Below, piece by piece: positions 8,564 to 16,787 of a DNA stretch of 64,000 nt. Source of the stretch: JAUWTJ01 sp965603015 (lineage in GTDB: Bacteria; Pseudomonadota; Alphaproteobacteria; M2410). The stretch's first letter is position 1, and every line of letters begins with the position of its first letter. The notes under the pieces were generated by a model. The model saw nothing but the letters and a program-made list of their open reading frames with translations. It had not been told where the DNA came from and made no database searches. The DNA lies in contig CBFDBJ010000009.1 of assembly GCA_965603015.1 (NCBI GenBank), positions 1-64,000 on the forward strand. Reading direction: 5' to 3'. The position numbers were made by a program, and so were the translations under genes.

Positions 8564-8660
8564 GGACGATCTCCTTCTCAAGTCTTCTCATTTGCCCGCG
8601 ACAGAAAATCCCCGGTTTTTGGACTATTCCTGCCGCGCACCTCATGATATGGAGGCACAT

Positions 8661-9125
8661 ATGTTTGAAAAACTGAAATCACTTTTTTCCTCCGACGAGG
8701 ATACCAGGCCCGAAGCCACTCACGAGGTGCATCTTGTCGCAGCCGCCGTCCTTCTCATTGAGGCCGCGCGGCTTGATGATCACTTTGATGACCGCGAACG
8801 CGAGCGCATCGCTGTGCTGCTGGTCGAACGCTTCGATATCTCCGGGGAAACCGCAGAAGCCCTGTTTGAGACCGCTCACGCCAAACACGAGCAATCTGTC
8901 GAGATATTCAGCTTTACAAATGTGATCAAAAACAAGTTCGATGAAGACCAGCGCATTGAGATGATTGAAATGTTGTGGGAGGTCGTTTATGCCGACAGTG
9001 TCCTCGACGCCTATGAGGCCAACCTGCTGCGGCGTGTCACCGGGCTTTTGCATGTCACGGATCGCCAGAGCGGAGAGGCCCGCAAACGCGTAAGACAAAA
9101 ACTGGGCCTCGGCCCGGATGCCTGA
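8661..9125 (+). CDS. TerB-family tellurite-resistance-like protein
   Basis: A 154-residue all-helical protein with the TerB/COG4103 pattern: VAAAVLLIEAARLDDHFDDRERERI, then a helix FDEDQRIEMIEMLWEVVYADSVLDAYEANLLRRV. Paired acidic motifs (DDHFDDRE and ADSVLDAYE) are the usual metal-binding signature of this fold. The name comes from tellurite resistance, but most stand-alone members are uncharacterised. GGAGG at 8651-8655 sets the ATG at 8661 as the start. The gene lies 33 bp upstream of fdxA on the same strand, suggesting one transcript. Confidence 0.75.
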   Translation: MFEKLKSLFSSDEDTRPEATHEVHLVAAAVLLIEAARLDDHFDDRERERIAVLLVERFDISGETAEALFETAHAKHEQSVEIFSFTNVIKNKFDEDQRIEMIEMLWEVVYADSVLDAYEANLLRRVTGLLHVTDRQSGEARKRVRQKLGLGPDA

Positions 9126-9158
9126 AGAAACAAAAAGAATAAATCGGGAGTATTTTGA

Positions 9159-9497
9159 ATGACCTATATCGTCACAGATGCCTGCATCAAATGCAAATAC
9201 ATGGACTGCGTCGATGTCTGCCCCGTCGATTGCTTCTACGAGGGCGAAAACATGCTCGTCATTCATCCCGATGAATGTATTGATTGCGGGGTCTGCGAGC
9301 CGGAATGCCCCGCCGAAGCCATCAGGCCGGACACCGAGGACGGGCTTGAGAAGTGGCTTGAACTGAACACCAAATTCGCCTCCCTCTGGCCGAACATTAC
9401 AGCCAATCGAGAGGCGCCCGCAGACGCCGATAAATACAAGGACGAGGCAGGCAAGTTCGAGAAATATTTCTCGGCGGAGCCCGGCGAAGGCGACTGA
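9159..9497 (+). CDS. fdxA: 7Fe ferredoxin FdxA
   Basis: Ferredoxin of 112 aa with the pattern of seven-iron ferredoxins. Cys9, Cys17 and Cys50 should bind a [3Fe-4S] cluster and Cys21, Cys40, Cys43 and Cys46 a [4Fe-4S] cluster, by alignment with Azotobacter ferredoxin I; Cys25 corresponds to the extra free cysteine. The C-terminal extension (about 55 residues with WLELNTKFASLWPNI) is typical of alphaproteobacterial FdxA. It is a cytosolic electron carrier whose partners cannot be read from this locus. GGGAG precedes the ATG. The adjacency to carD is frequent in alphaproteobacteria. Confidence 0.92.
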   Translation: MTYIVTDACIKCKYMDCVDVCPVDCFYEGENMLVIHPDECIDCGVCEPECPAEAIRPDTEDGLEKWLELNTKFASLWPNITANREAPADADKYKDEAGKFEKYFSAEPGEGD

Positions 9498-9539
9498 TCC
9501 AGACCCTGGCTGCCTAAAAGATCGGCAGAAACCCTGACC

Positions 9540-9707
9540 TTTTTTGTTGCACTGCAGCATTTTCACCCCTGTCCCGGCGGGTGATTTGAAATCTTTGGAT
9601 TTTTGTGGTAGGGTGTCTCTTGAATAGCGAGAAATATTGATAAATTTGACCGAGGGTGCTGCGAGTTTTACCGCGTGTGGCATCCTTTTTTTGCGGTACT
9701 GCAGCAT
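9540..9707. repeat. Two 21-bp direct repeats upstream of carD
   Basis: A T-tract followed by GTTGCACTGCAGCAT (9540-9560) recurs as a T-tract followed by GCGGTACTGCAGCAT (9687-9707): 18 of 21 positions match, 147 bp apart. Both contain the palindrome CTGCAG. They lie in the fdxA-carD gap, the second copy ending about 50 bases before the carD start. A regulator-binding pair is possible; no known site is claimed. Confidence 0.4.
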
Positions 9708-9758
9708 GGAAACGCAGACTGCCAAAAGGCCGACAAAAGCAGGATTGAGACAAAAAAT

Positions 9759-10283
9759 ATGACCGCAAAGAAAACCACCAAAAAGGAAGCCCTGGCTTTC
9801 AAAACCAACGAATTCGTTGTTTACCCCGCGCATGGTGTCGGGAAAGTTGCCAGGGTGGAAACCCAGGAAGTTGCAGGGGCTAAACTGGAGCTCTTTGTGA
9901 TCGACTTCGAGAAAGAAAAAATGACCCTGCGGGTTCCGACCGGAAAGGCTATATCCATTGGAATGCGCTCGCTTTCAAGCACCGACGTGGTGGAAAATGC
10001 AATGACCACCCTGCGCGGCAAAGCCCGCATCAAGCGCACCATGTGGAGCCGCCGGGCAGCCGAATACGAAGCCAAGATTAATTCCGGCGACCTTATTTCG
10101 ATCGCCGAAGTGGTCCGGGATCTTTATCGCGGCGATGGTCAACCCGAGCAGTCCTATTCGGAACGCCAGCTTTACGAGGCAGCCCTTGACCGCATGGCGC
10201 GCGAAGTCGCCGCTGTCGGCAATATCGAGGAAGAACAGGCCGTTGCCCAACTCGAAACTGTCCTGACCAGAGAAGCCGCCTGA
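9759..10283 (+). CDS. carD: CarD-family transcription regulator
   Basis: A 174-residue protein with an N-terminal CarD/TRCF RNA-polymerase-interacting domain (FKTNEFVVYPAHGVGKVARVE, then LFVIDFEKEKMTLRVP) and a helical C-terminal DNA-binding part (TMWSRRAAEYEAKINSGDL, VVRDLYR, SYSERQLYEAALDRMARE). CarD stabilises promoter open complexes by touching the RNA polymerase beta subunit and the upstream edge of the bubble. The start is the ATG at 9759, giving MTAKKTTKKEA; a longer frame to 9675 has no support. A strong terminator follows at 10344. Its position between fdxA and rpoH is a common alphaproteobacterial arrangement. Confidence 0.92.
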   Translation: MTAKKTTKKEALAFKTNEFVVYPAHGVGKVARVETQEVAGAKLELFVIDFEKEKMTLRVPTGKAISIGMRSLSSTDVVENAMTTLRGKARIKRTMWSRRAAEYEAKINSGDLISIAEVVRDLYRGDGQPEQSYSERQLYEAALDRMAREVAAVGNIEEEQAVAQLETVLTREAA

Positions 10284-10343
10284 GGCCCCTTTGGGGCTGT
10301 TTGGCAGAGACAGCCAAACGCGCACGCATAGAGTACAATTAGA

Positions 10344-10369
10344 CCCGGCAAAATTTTGCCGGGTTTTTT
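10344..10369 (+). terminator. Rho-independent terminator after carD
   Basis: A perfect 20-base palindrome, CCCGGCAAAATTTTGCCGGG at 10344-10363, is followed by six T at 10364-10369. It ends the carD transcript before rpoH. A weaker hairpin (GTTTGGC and GCCAAAC arms) lies just upstream at about 10299-10319. Confidence 0.88.
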
Positions 10370-10440
10370 GCGTTTTACGACATCCGAAACCCACGCGCTT
10401 GCGTAGAAGTAACTAGAAGCTTCTACCAGCGGGAGAGATA

Positions 10441-11328
10441 ATGGCGGTTCTTGACACTCCGGAGACCCAAAAGGCCAATCGTCGGTTTATCAAAGCGGCG
10501 ATGAAAGCCCCTTTGCTTGAACAGGATCATGAGCTCAAGCTTGCCCGATTGTGGCGCGAAGAGCGCGACGAAGCGGCCCTGCACGAACTGACGCAATCCT
10601 ATATGAGGCTTGTGATTTCAATGGCGTCGCGCTTTCGCAACTATGGGCTGCCGATCGGAGATCTTGTGCAGGAGGGCAACGTCGGCCTGATGCAGGCCGC
10701 AGCCCGTTTCGAGCCGGAAAGAGAGCTTCGTTTTTCCACCTACGCAACGTGGTGGATCCGCGCCGCCATACAGGACTATGTGCTGCGCAACTGGTCAATT
10801 GTCCGGACAGGTACCACCCGCGCCCAAAAGACCCTGTTTTTCAATTTACGCCGCCTGCGCGCGGCCATTCAGGACGGCACGGCACAATCCCTGTCCTCAG
10901 ACGGACGCGCCTTCATTGCCAAAGAGCTCAAAGTCTCGGTTACCGACGTCGAAAATATGGAAGGCCGGATGGCTGCCGCCGATCGCTCTCTCAATGCGCA
11001 CATCGCCGAGGGCTCTGAAGATCAATGGCAGGATGTTCTGGTTGACGACAGGGACCTGCCGGAGGACATCGTCATGGCCCAGGTCGATGGCGAGATCCAT
11101 CACCGGCTGATCGAACAGGCGCTTGATGAACTCAGCGAGCGCGAATCCACGATCATCCGGGAAAGAAAGCTTTCCGATCAAGCCATCACACTTCAGGCTC
11201 TGGGCAATCGGCTTGGTATTTCCAAGGAACGCGTCCGCCAGATCGAAACCCTCGCCCTGCAGAAAGTCCGAGTATCGATCGAGGACAAAGTCGGAAACCC
11301 GATTGAGGCAGGGCTCACCGGCAGATAG
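10441..11328 (+). CDS. rpoH: RNA polymerase heat-shock sigma factor (sigma-32 family)
   Basis: A 295-residue sigma-70-type factor. Region 2 is seen as GDLVQEGNVGLMQAAARFEPE followed by the promoter-melting run FSTYATWWIRAAIQDYVLRNW. The RpoH box QKTLFFNLRRLR, specific to sigma-32 proteins, follows at about residues 129-140. Region 4 ends with LGISKERVRQIETLALQKVR. Alphaproteobacteria often have two RpoH paralogues; this one could be the second (RpoH2-like, linked to oxidative stress), but which one cannot be settled here. The start ATG is preceded by GGGAGAG. It follows the carD terminator and so has its own promoter, with a short palindrome TAGAAGCTTCTA just upstream of the ribosome site. 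Confidence 0.9.
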   Translation: MAVLDTPETQKANRRFIKAAMKAPLLEQDHELKLARLWREERDEAALHELTQSYMRLVISMASRFRNYGLPIGDLVQEGNVGLMQAAARFEPERELRFSTYATWWIRAAIQDYVLRNWSIVRTGTTRAQKTLFFNLRRLRAAIQDGTAQSLSSDGRAFIAKELKVSVTDVENMEGRMAAADRSLNAHIAEGSEDQWQDVLVDDRDLPEDIVMAQVDGEIHHRLIEQALDELSERESTIIRERKLSDQAITLQALGNRLGISKERVRQIETLALQKVRVSIEDKVGNPIEAGLTGR

Positions 11329-11336
11329 CCCTGGCC

Positions 11337-12806
11337 TCATTCCGTTACGATTTTGACCTTTTGACCCGCGCGCAATTGGCGTGTCCCGGTCAGGTTATTC
11401 AGGGCACGGAACCTGTCTTCGCGATAATCATCAAACGCCATCCGGCGTGAAAGTCCGGCAATGGTATCGCCGCGCTTGACGGTTACCACGCGCAGCCAGA
11501 GCGGCTTCAAAGCCGTCGCTTCGGCATCTGACAATCTGCGATAACCGGCCACCATGGCGTCAACCCTCGGGCCAAGCGCACGGACCGCCTGCGACGGTAT
11601 CACAATCATGAACCGAAAGACCCTGTCGGGGGTTTGCGCGATGGCCACAAGCCGGACACTGACGGATCCGCTGCGCGTTTGAACCGCAACTGTCGTGCTC
11701 GCCATGGCGATGCCGTTGACACGGGTCTGACGGACACTGCCAGCCCGGATCTTCAATTTTGGTGCCCAGACACCGGAAATATAATTGGCAAGCAGGGTTC
11801 CAGGGCGATAGTCGGACGCGGCGTCAAACTGAAAGGACGCCCCATCGGGGCCCCGGCCAACAACCGCAACCGCAGTGTTTTGCAGGGTAAAACCGTCAGG
11901 GGCCTGGAATTCAAATTTCATTCGCGGATGAGAAAACCGCCTGCCGCGAACAAATCCCTGATCCGGACTGTCGCCATAGAGCATGCCGTCAACATGGCTG
12001 AAGTAATTATCGCCCTTGCGCAATTTCTGCCCGCGCACCGCGCCGCGCTTCTTTGCAAGACTGTAGGCACGTGAGACCCGCGCATCCGTATTCGGGTGGG
12101 TTGAAAAATAATCAACCCGTCCCGGGTTATAACCCTTGCCGGCGATGCGGGCACTGAGCGCAGTTTGCCCGCCCATGGCGCCAAGAAAATCGCCAATGGC
12201 AAAGGGATCATAGCCCGCCAGATCAAGCAGTTTGACGCCGCCCTGATCGCTTTCAAATTCCTGATCGCGCGAATAGTTGAGCAGGAAAAGCTGGCTGCCA
12301 TAGCCTGCGACTTCCATCAGGTCCTGGGACCCGGTCGCAACCCCGACCAGAAGCGCACCGATCCCTGCGGCCTGCGCCCGGTTATAACGCTGCGCCGTGT
12401 GCTCGTTGGTAATATGTGTCACTTCATGGCCAAGCACGCCGGCCAGTTCAGCCTCATCATTGACCAGAGCGAGCAGGCCCCGGGTTACATAGGTGTAGCC
12501 GCCTGGCAGGGCAAAGGCATTGACGGTCGGCGTGTCGAGGGTGATGAACTGATAGGGCGCCGCACCGGTTTTGGTCCGGGCAGCAACGGTTCGTCCGACC
12601 TCGGTCACGTATGACGTCACACGGGGATTTTCATAGAGGCCGCCAAACGTCGCCACCACCTTGGGGTGCTCGCTGCGCCCGAGCTGCGCGGCGCCCTGCG
12701 GCGTCATGCAGCCGGCAAGAAAAAGACTGACTCCGACGACGCAGAGCTCAAAAACTCGTTTCGTTTCGGAAACGATCCTTGTGTTAGAACGGATGTAAGA
12801 CTGCAT
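11337..12806 (-). CDS. M48-family metalloprotease lipoprotein with LysM domain
   Basis: A 489-residue envelope protein. A lipobox LFLAGC with Cys33 indicates a lipoprotein. The zinc site HEVTH is at residues 127-131, with the downstream Glu/Asp of EFESD at about 183-187 supplying the third ligand; this is the BepA/YfgC-like M48 pattern of outer-membrane quality-control proteases. The C-terminal part ends in a LysM-like module (VTVKRGDTIAGLSRRM, then FRALNNLTGTRQLRAGQKVKI), which should bind peptidoglycan. It probably acts in the periplasm on misfolded outer-membrane proteins (inference). It converges on rpoH with only 8 bp between the stops. Confidence 0.88.
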   Translation of the reverse strand: MQSYIRSNTRIVSETKRVFELCVVGVSLFLAGCMTPQGAAQLGRSEHPKVVATFGGLYENPRVTSYVTEVGRTVAARTKTGAAPYQFITLDTPTVNAFALPGGYTYVTRGLLALVNDEAELAGVLGHEVTHITNEHTAQRYNRAQAAGIGALLVGVATGSQDLMEVAGYGSQLFLLNYSRDQEFESDQGGVKLLDLAGYDPFAIGDFLGAMGGQTALSARIAGKGYNPGRVDYFSTHPNTDARVSRAYSLAKKRGAVRGQKLRKGDNYFSHVDGMLYGDSPDQGFVRGRRFSHPRMKFEFQAPDGFTLQNTAVAVVGRGPDGASFQFDAASDYRPGTLLANYISGVWAPKLKIRAGSVRQTRVNGIAMASTTVAVQTRSGSVSVRLVAIAQTPDRVFRFMIVIPSQAVRALGPRVDAMVAGYRRLSDAEATALKPLWLRVVTVKRGDTIAGLSRRMAFDDYREDRFRALNNLTGTRQLRAGQKVKIVTE

Positions 12807-12838
12807 GGGTGAACATCTTCCTTCTGTGAGAACGGCCG

Positions 12839-13705
12839 TCAGCCATCAACGATTTCAATCTGTTCCGGATGCGTAACGTCGATCATAGGGCCATTTCTGA
12901 GTTTGAGCCAGCCCCGAACCCGGATCATCTGTCCTTCCAGCTGTCCCAGTTCATGCTCTTTCCCGCCAAACCGGCGCAGATCCCGCCTGGCAATAAAGAT
13001 GGTGAAGTCTTCGCGCCAGTTTTCCTCGAAGTTCAGATAAACTCCGGTGCGCACCTCTGCGACATCAAGCACCCGCCCCTCCACCAGCTGAAACGATCCC
13101 AGGTATCGCCCGGCCTGGTGTTGCGGCCGGATGGCGTAGAAATTCTGGCTCCAGATACCGGTCCCGCTGGCCCGCGCACTTCGCTCAAAGCCGAGCATAG
13201 CCTCGACACAAAGCCGGTTGTCAGCAAACGAATAGACCCGGGCGAACCCTCGCTCCAGCAGCGCCTTTTCCGCCCACTGACGGGACCCCGATTTTCTGTG
13301 CACAACAACATGCGCCAGGATCCGTCCGTGACGATCCTCTCGGGTCTGACCGTAAAAAAGTTGAACCTCCTTATGCAGCACCATTTTCCCCAGCACGGCC
13401 TTTGCCGCATCGCCCATCGGCCAGGGGGCAAAATCCTTGCGCCCCAGCGGCAGTTTCGGCGCCTGGATGCCGACAAGACGCACCTGCCTCTCGTTTATCT
13501 CGCTCAAGGTTGTTCGGGGATCGGTTTTCAGGATAAGCGTGTCGCCGTCCACGACCTTTGAGACGACACCCGTCTCGCCAGCAGTGAGCCCGCAGCTGCG
13601 CAGCGCATCAACAACATCTGCCTGCGCACCGCTCGCAACAGCGAGGATTGCCAGCATTGCCGCAAACCCTGCCTCTGCAATTCTGGCTGACCCCCGCCCC
13701 GACAT
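12839..13705 (-). CDS. Thermonuclease-family (SNase-like) protein
   Basis: A 288-residue protein with an N-terminal hydrophobic signal segment (FAAMLAILAVASGAQA) and an SNase/TNase domain: VVDGDTLIL, RQVRLVGIQAPK, and the catalytic-type run REDRHGRILAHVV. Staphylococcal nuclease uses Asp21, Arg35, Asp40, Glu43 and Arg87; here VDGDT, RLVGIQAP and TREDRHGR correspond, but the usual Glu after the AP motif is not evident, so nuclease activity is uncertain. The C-terminal 100 residues form a strand-rich OB-like region. It follows the M48 lipoprotein gene's start with 32 bp between them, same strand. Confidence 0.75.
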   Translation of the reverse strand: MSGRGSARIAEAGFAAMLAILAVASGAQADVVDALRSCGLTAGETGVVSKVVDGDTLILKTDPRTTLSEINERQVRLVGIQAPKLPLGRKDFAPWPMGDAAKAVLGKMVLHKEVQLFYGQTREDRHGRILAHVVVHRKSGSRQWAEKALLERGFARVYSFADNRLCVEAMLGFERSARASGTGIWSQNFYAIRPQHQAGRYLGSFQLVEGRVLDVAEVRTGVYLNFEENWREDFTIFIARRDLRRFGGKEHELGQLEGQMIRVRGWLKLRNGPMIDVTHPEQIEIVDG

Positions 13706-13773
13706 ATCGCATCGCCCTGCTTCAAGGTTGCAACTGGCCCCAAGCTTACCTCCCCGGAGAGAGGAAGGGGAAC

Positions 13774-13809
13774 AAAAAACGCCCGCCTCACTTTACATGA
13801 GACGGGCGT
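13774..13809 (-). terminator. Rho-independent terminator after the cytochrome c gene
   Basis: On the minus strand, arms at 13798-13809 and 13779-13790 pair over 12 positions with one mismatch, around a 7-base loop, and are followed by a run of six T (A-run at 13774-13779 on the plus strand). It ends the cytochrome c transcript. Confidence 0.85.
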
Positions 13810-13838
13810 CAGTATCAGTTCAGAGAGGAAAACTCTTT

Positions 13839-14222
13839 TTATGCTGTTACTTCCTTGAGATAGGCCAACAGGTTTTCAAGGTCCGCAGGCTTCTTGATGC
13901 CCGGGAATGCCATTTTGGTCTTTGGTACAACGTTCTTTGGCTTGGTAAGGAATTCACCCAGCTTGGCTTCGTCCCAGGTAATACCGGAAGCCTTCATTGC
14001 TGGCGAAAACTTGAAGCCTTCGGCGGTTCCGGCTGCTCTGCCGATAACGCCGTGAAGATTGGGTCCAACCCGGTGCTTGCCGCCTTCTTCAGTAGTGTGG
14101 CACGCCTTGCACTTGTTGTAGACCTTCTTGCCGGCAGACGCGTCGCCAGCCTGGGCAGCAGAAGTCAAAAGACCAACCGCCATGACTGCGCCAAAGACAG
14201 CCTTTGTTACTGATGTGCTCAT
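13839..14222 (-). CDS. Class I c-type cytochrome (cytochrome c2/c550-like)
   Basis: A 127-residue exported cytochrome. The signal peptide runs to about Ala25 (LLTSAAQA). The heme-binding motif CKACH is at Cys38-Cys41-His42, and the distal ligand is probably Met104 in KTKMAFPG. The size and the RVGPNLHGVIGR run match soluble mitochondrial-like cytochrome c of alphaproteobacteria, which carries electrons between the bc1 complex and a terminal oxidase in the periplasm. It is a single-gene transcript with its own terminator. Upstream there is a 287-bp gap with a small hairpin (14259-14275). Confidence 0.92.
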   Translation of the reverse strand: MSTSVTKAVFGAVMAVGLLTSAAQAGDASAGKKVYNKCKACHTTEEGGKHRVGPNLHGVIGRAAGTAEGFKFSPAMKASGITWDEAKLGEFLTKPKNVVPKTKMAFPGIKKPADLENLLAYLKEVTA

Positions 14223-14508
14223 CTATAGTAGCTCCTTATTATGCTTCGGGCGCCCTCATGCCGCGTCATGCGGCAGGACACCCGATAGCCTGCAAATTTC
14301 TGTCTCATGTGATACCGCAAACCGGCACACTCACTGATCATTGAAGCACAGTGCACGCCCATGAGACCATGTGACAAACCGACGCCGCATCTCGGCCAAT
14401 GGTTAAGACACGTTAAGACCTTCGCCAGTTCTCCGCTTGGGTACACGAAGAACATGGCGAAAGGAAGACAGAAATATCGGGTCGAAAAACCCTTCTGAAT
14501 GCAGAGCC

Positions 14509-15840
14509 TTACGACCTTTCAAGCAACCTGTCCCGGTCCCGGTGGAAGTGTTTTCCTGACAGCCAGAACAGCGGAATCGCACTCGTGGAAAGCAGTGTGA
14601 AGCCGATCAACACTTTTGTGTAAGGCTCCGAAACCCCGGCCTCCATCATCAGATCGATGAAAAAGCCGCTCGCAGTTATGCCGACCCCGAGGCCAATAAA
14701 GTTGAGCGTCAGCAAATAAAACGCAACTGCGGTGGAGCGCACCTGCGGCGGCGCCAGTTCCTGAATGGTCGAAAATGTCGGACCATAGAAAATGCCCAAC
14801 TGGAAAAACCCGAAGAATATACCGGCCCAGAACAACATGCTCGAGGGATCAACCATGCGGTAGGCAAGCCCCAGGGGCATGAGAACGATGAGCATCCAGA
14901 ACAGGAACATCGTGCGCCCGGTCTTCATGTTTTCCTGCCACCAGTCGCTGCCATAGCCGCCGACCAGAATACCGAGCACGCCGCCCGCCGATCCAATCCA
15001 GCCGGACATCTGAGCAATATGCGCCCGCTCAAAGCCACGTTCCTGCACAAACCACAGCTGATCAAACGCTGCGGCGCCAAGAACAAAATGCACCGCCACC
15101 CCGCCGGCGATTGTGTAGCACAGCGCCGGCGATTGCCGGAGCGCCATAAAGAGCGTCTTTGCAATCTCACCAATTGATTGCCTGGCAACAGCCTCGCCTT
15201 TTTCCTCAGCCGCCAGATGATGTTTGCGCGGGGTCTCCTTGATGAAGGCCATGACGACCGCGAGCAAGACGCCAAGCACCCCAAGCGCATAGAAGCAATT
15301 GCGCCAGCCAATGGCTGGTCCGAGATACCCGGCGATGAGCAGCGAAAACCCGACCCCGACCGGCACACCCATATAATAAAACCCTGAGGCAAAACCGAGC
15401 TTTGACGAAGGAAACCGGTCAGCCAGCATCGACATGGAGGTCGGCGTCAAAACGCTCTCGCCAACGCCGATAAACATGCGGGGCAAGGCAAGAGAGACAA
15501 AGCCGCGCGCAGCCCCCGAGGCGGCGGTCAGCACACTCCACAGCAAAAGCCCGGCAGCAACAAGCCGTGGCCGGTGCACTGTATCCGCCAGCACGCCCAT
15601 GAAAAGCCCCATAAAGGCGTAGAAGCAAATGAACACCAGCCCGGTCAAAAGCCCGTATTGCGTATTGGTCAGCCCAAGATCGGGCACGATGAAATTGGAA
15701 AAACTCGACAGCAGCTGCCGGTCAACAAAGTTCATGACATTGAGAATCGTCAGAAACACCAAAAATGTATACTGCCGCGCCGAAACTTTCTCGACCCCGG
15801 CAGCAGGCATCTCGCCCGCAGTAGCCTCAACTTCACTCAT
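14509..15840 (-). CDS. MFS transporter, spinster-like
   Basis: A 443-residue membrane protein with about 12 hydrophobic segments. The first segment region FLVFLTILNVMNFVDRQLLSSF and the loop GVLADTVHRPRLVAAGLLLWSV match the MFS signature of the spinster/hexuronate-like subgroup often annotated near aromatic or steroid degradation genes. Substrate is unknown. The start is the ATG at 15840, with GGGAGG about 7 bases upstream; the TTG two codons earlier is not needed. It is transcribed alone, divergently from the Nudix gene. Confidence 0.85.
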   Translation of the reverse strand: MSEVEATAGEMPAAGVEKVSARQYTFLVFLTILNVMNFVDRQLLSSFSNFIVPDLGLTNTQYGLLTGLVFICFYAFMGLFMGVLADTVHRPRLVAAGLLLWSVLTAASGAARGFVSLALPRMFIGVGESVLTPTSMSMLADRFPSSKLGFASGFYYMGVPVGVGFSLLIAGYLGPAIGWRNCFYALGVLGVLLAVVMAFIKETPRKHHLAAEEKGEAVARQSIGEIAKTLFMALRQSPALCYTIAGGVAVHFVLGAAAFDQLWFVQERGFERAHIAQMSGWIGSAGGVLGILVGGYGSDWWQENMKTGRTMFLFWMLIVLMPLGLAYRMVDPSSMLFWAGIFFGFFQLGIFYGPTFSTIQELAPPQVRSTAVAFYLLTLNFIGLGVGITASGFFIDLMMEAGVSEPYTKVLIGFTLLSTSAIPLFWLSGKHFHRDRDRLLERS

Positions 15841-15962
15841 GACCAACCTCCCTCAAGTTCTTGTTTTAAGAAAGGTTGGCACAAAGTAAGAATTTGACCA
15901 AGGGTTTACTCCCGCGTGATGATGCCATTGCATTTCCGCGCAAACCCGCGCATCAAGGGCGC

Positions 15963-16628
15963 ATGAGTTTCGTCGATGACATCAAAACCCGCCTGCATGC
16001 GCTGCACACCCGTGTGCCGCACGAGTTCCCGGAAGGCGCGGTCCCCGAGACGTTCCGTTATGCCTCGGTTCTGATGCCGTTCTGGGAAGAGCGCGGCACC
16101 ATCAAGATGGCCTGTATCCTGCGCTCGTCCTCGGCGCCGACCCATGCGGGCCAGGTCGCGTTTCCCGGCGGGCGCATCGACGACACCGATGAACATGCCA
16201 AGGCCGCCGCCCTGCGCGAGACCCATGAGGAAGTCGGCATTCCGCCTGAAGATGTCCACGTCTTCGGGCGTCTCGACGATGCCTGGGCTATGGGAAAGTT
16301 TCACCTCGTGCCCCATGTTGGCTGGGTCGACGGTGTGCCCGAGATTCGCGCCAACCCCCATGAAGTCGAGAGGGCGATTGTCGCCGACCTTGAACCGCTG
16401 ATGGACCCGGCAGCACGGCTGCCGCGCGAGGTCACCCACAACGGGCGCACCTTCATGTCGCATTACTATGAACTGCCCGGCGCCAACCTGACCGGCCTGT
16501 CCGCCGACCTCTTCTACGAGCTCCTGCTCTGGCTCAAGGGCGAGCCTTCGAGCCGCGGCGCGGGGCGCGAGGAAGAGCTGGCGCGGTGGCTCGACATGGG
16601 CATGCTTGACGTGTTGGGAAAGAAGTAA
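15963..16628 (+). CDS. Nudix hydrolase, CoA pyrophosphatase-like
   Basis: A 221-residue Nudix protein. The Nudix box is seen as GGRIDDTDEHAKAAALRETHEEVGI, with the UPF0035/CoA-diphosphatase hint of a preceding VAFPGG strand and a VEEVF-like region HEVERAIVADLEPLMD. NudL/CoA-type enzymes split coenzyme A or acyl-CoA into phosphopantetheine and 3',5'-ADP, trimming CoA pools. The start is the ATG at 15963 after CAAGGG; an earlier TTG at 15876 would add 29 unlikely residues. It converges with the P450 gene, with a palindromic repeat in between. Confidence 0.85.
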   Translation: MSFVDDIKTRLHALHTRVPHEFPEGAVPETFRYASVLMPFWEERGTIKMACILRSSSAPTHAGQVAFPGGRIDDTDEHAKAAALRETHEEVGIPPEDVHVFGRLDDAWAMGKFHLVPHVGWVDGVPEIRANPHEVERAIVADLEPLMDPAARLPREVTHNGRTFMSHYYELPGANLTGLSADLFYELLLWLKGEPSSRGAGREEELARWLDMGMLDVLGKK

Positions 16629-16654
16629 GGGAGACGGACCACAACACAAATGTT

Positions 16655-16773
16655 GTCATCCCGGGCGAACAAAGTGAGACCCGGGATCTCAGGGCAGGAT
16701 CCGGATGGTAATTTCGATCTTTACCTGGAGCACCATCGTGCCCCGAGATCCCGGCTCAAGGCCGGGACGACAC
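16655..16773. repeat. Palindromic intergenic repeat, copy 1
   Basis: Outer arms start TGTCATCCCGGGC at 16655 and end CCGGGACGACA at 16773. The inner arms CCGGGATCTC (about 16682-16691) and GAGATCCCGG (16746-16755) are reverse complements, and each side can also fold on itself. This is the type of mobile palindromic repeat scattered through many alphaproteobacterial genomes. It lies exactly between two convergent genes and may act as a two-way transcription stop. Confidence 0.65.
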
Positions 16774-16787
16774 CGATAAAAATTACC

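Noticed and set aside
8679..9833. Long minus-strand frame antisense to the TerB-like and fdxA genes
   Set aside because: The plus-strand genes have clear family motifs and ribosome sites; the antisense frame is a by-product of GC-rich codon use.
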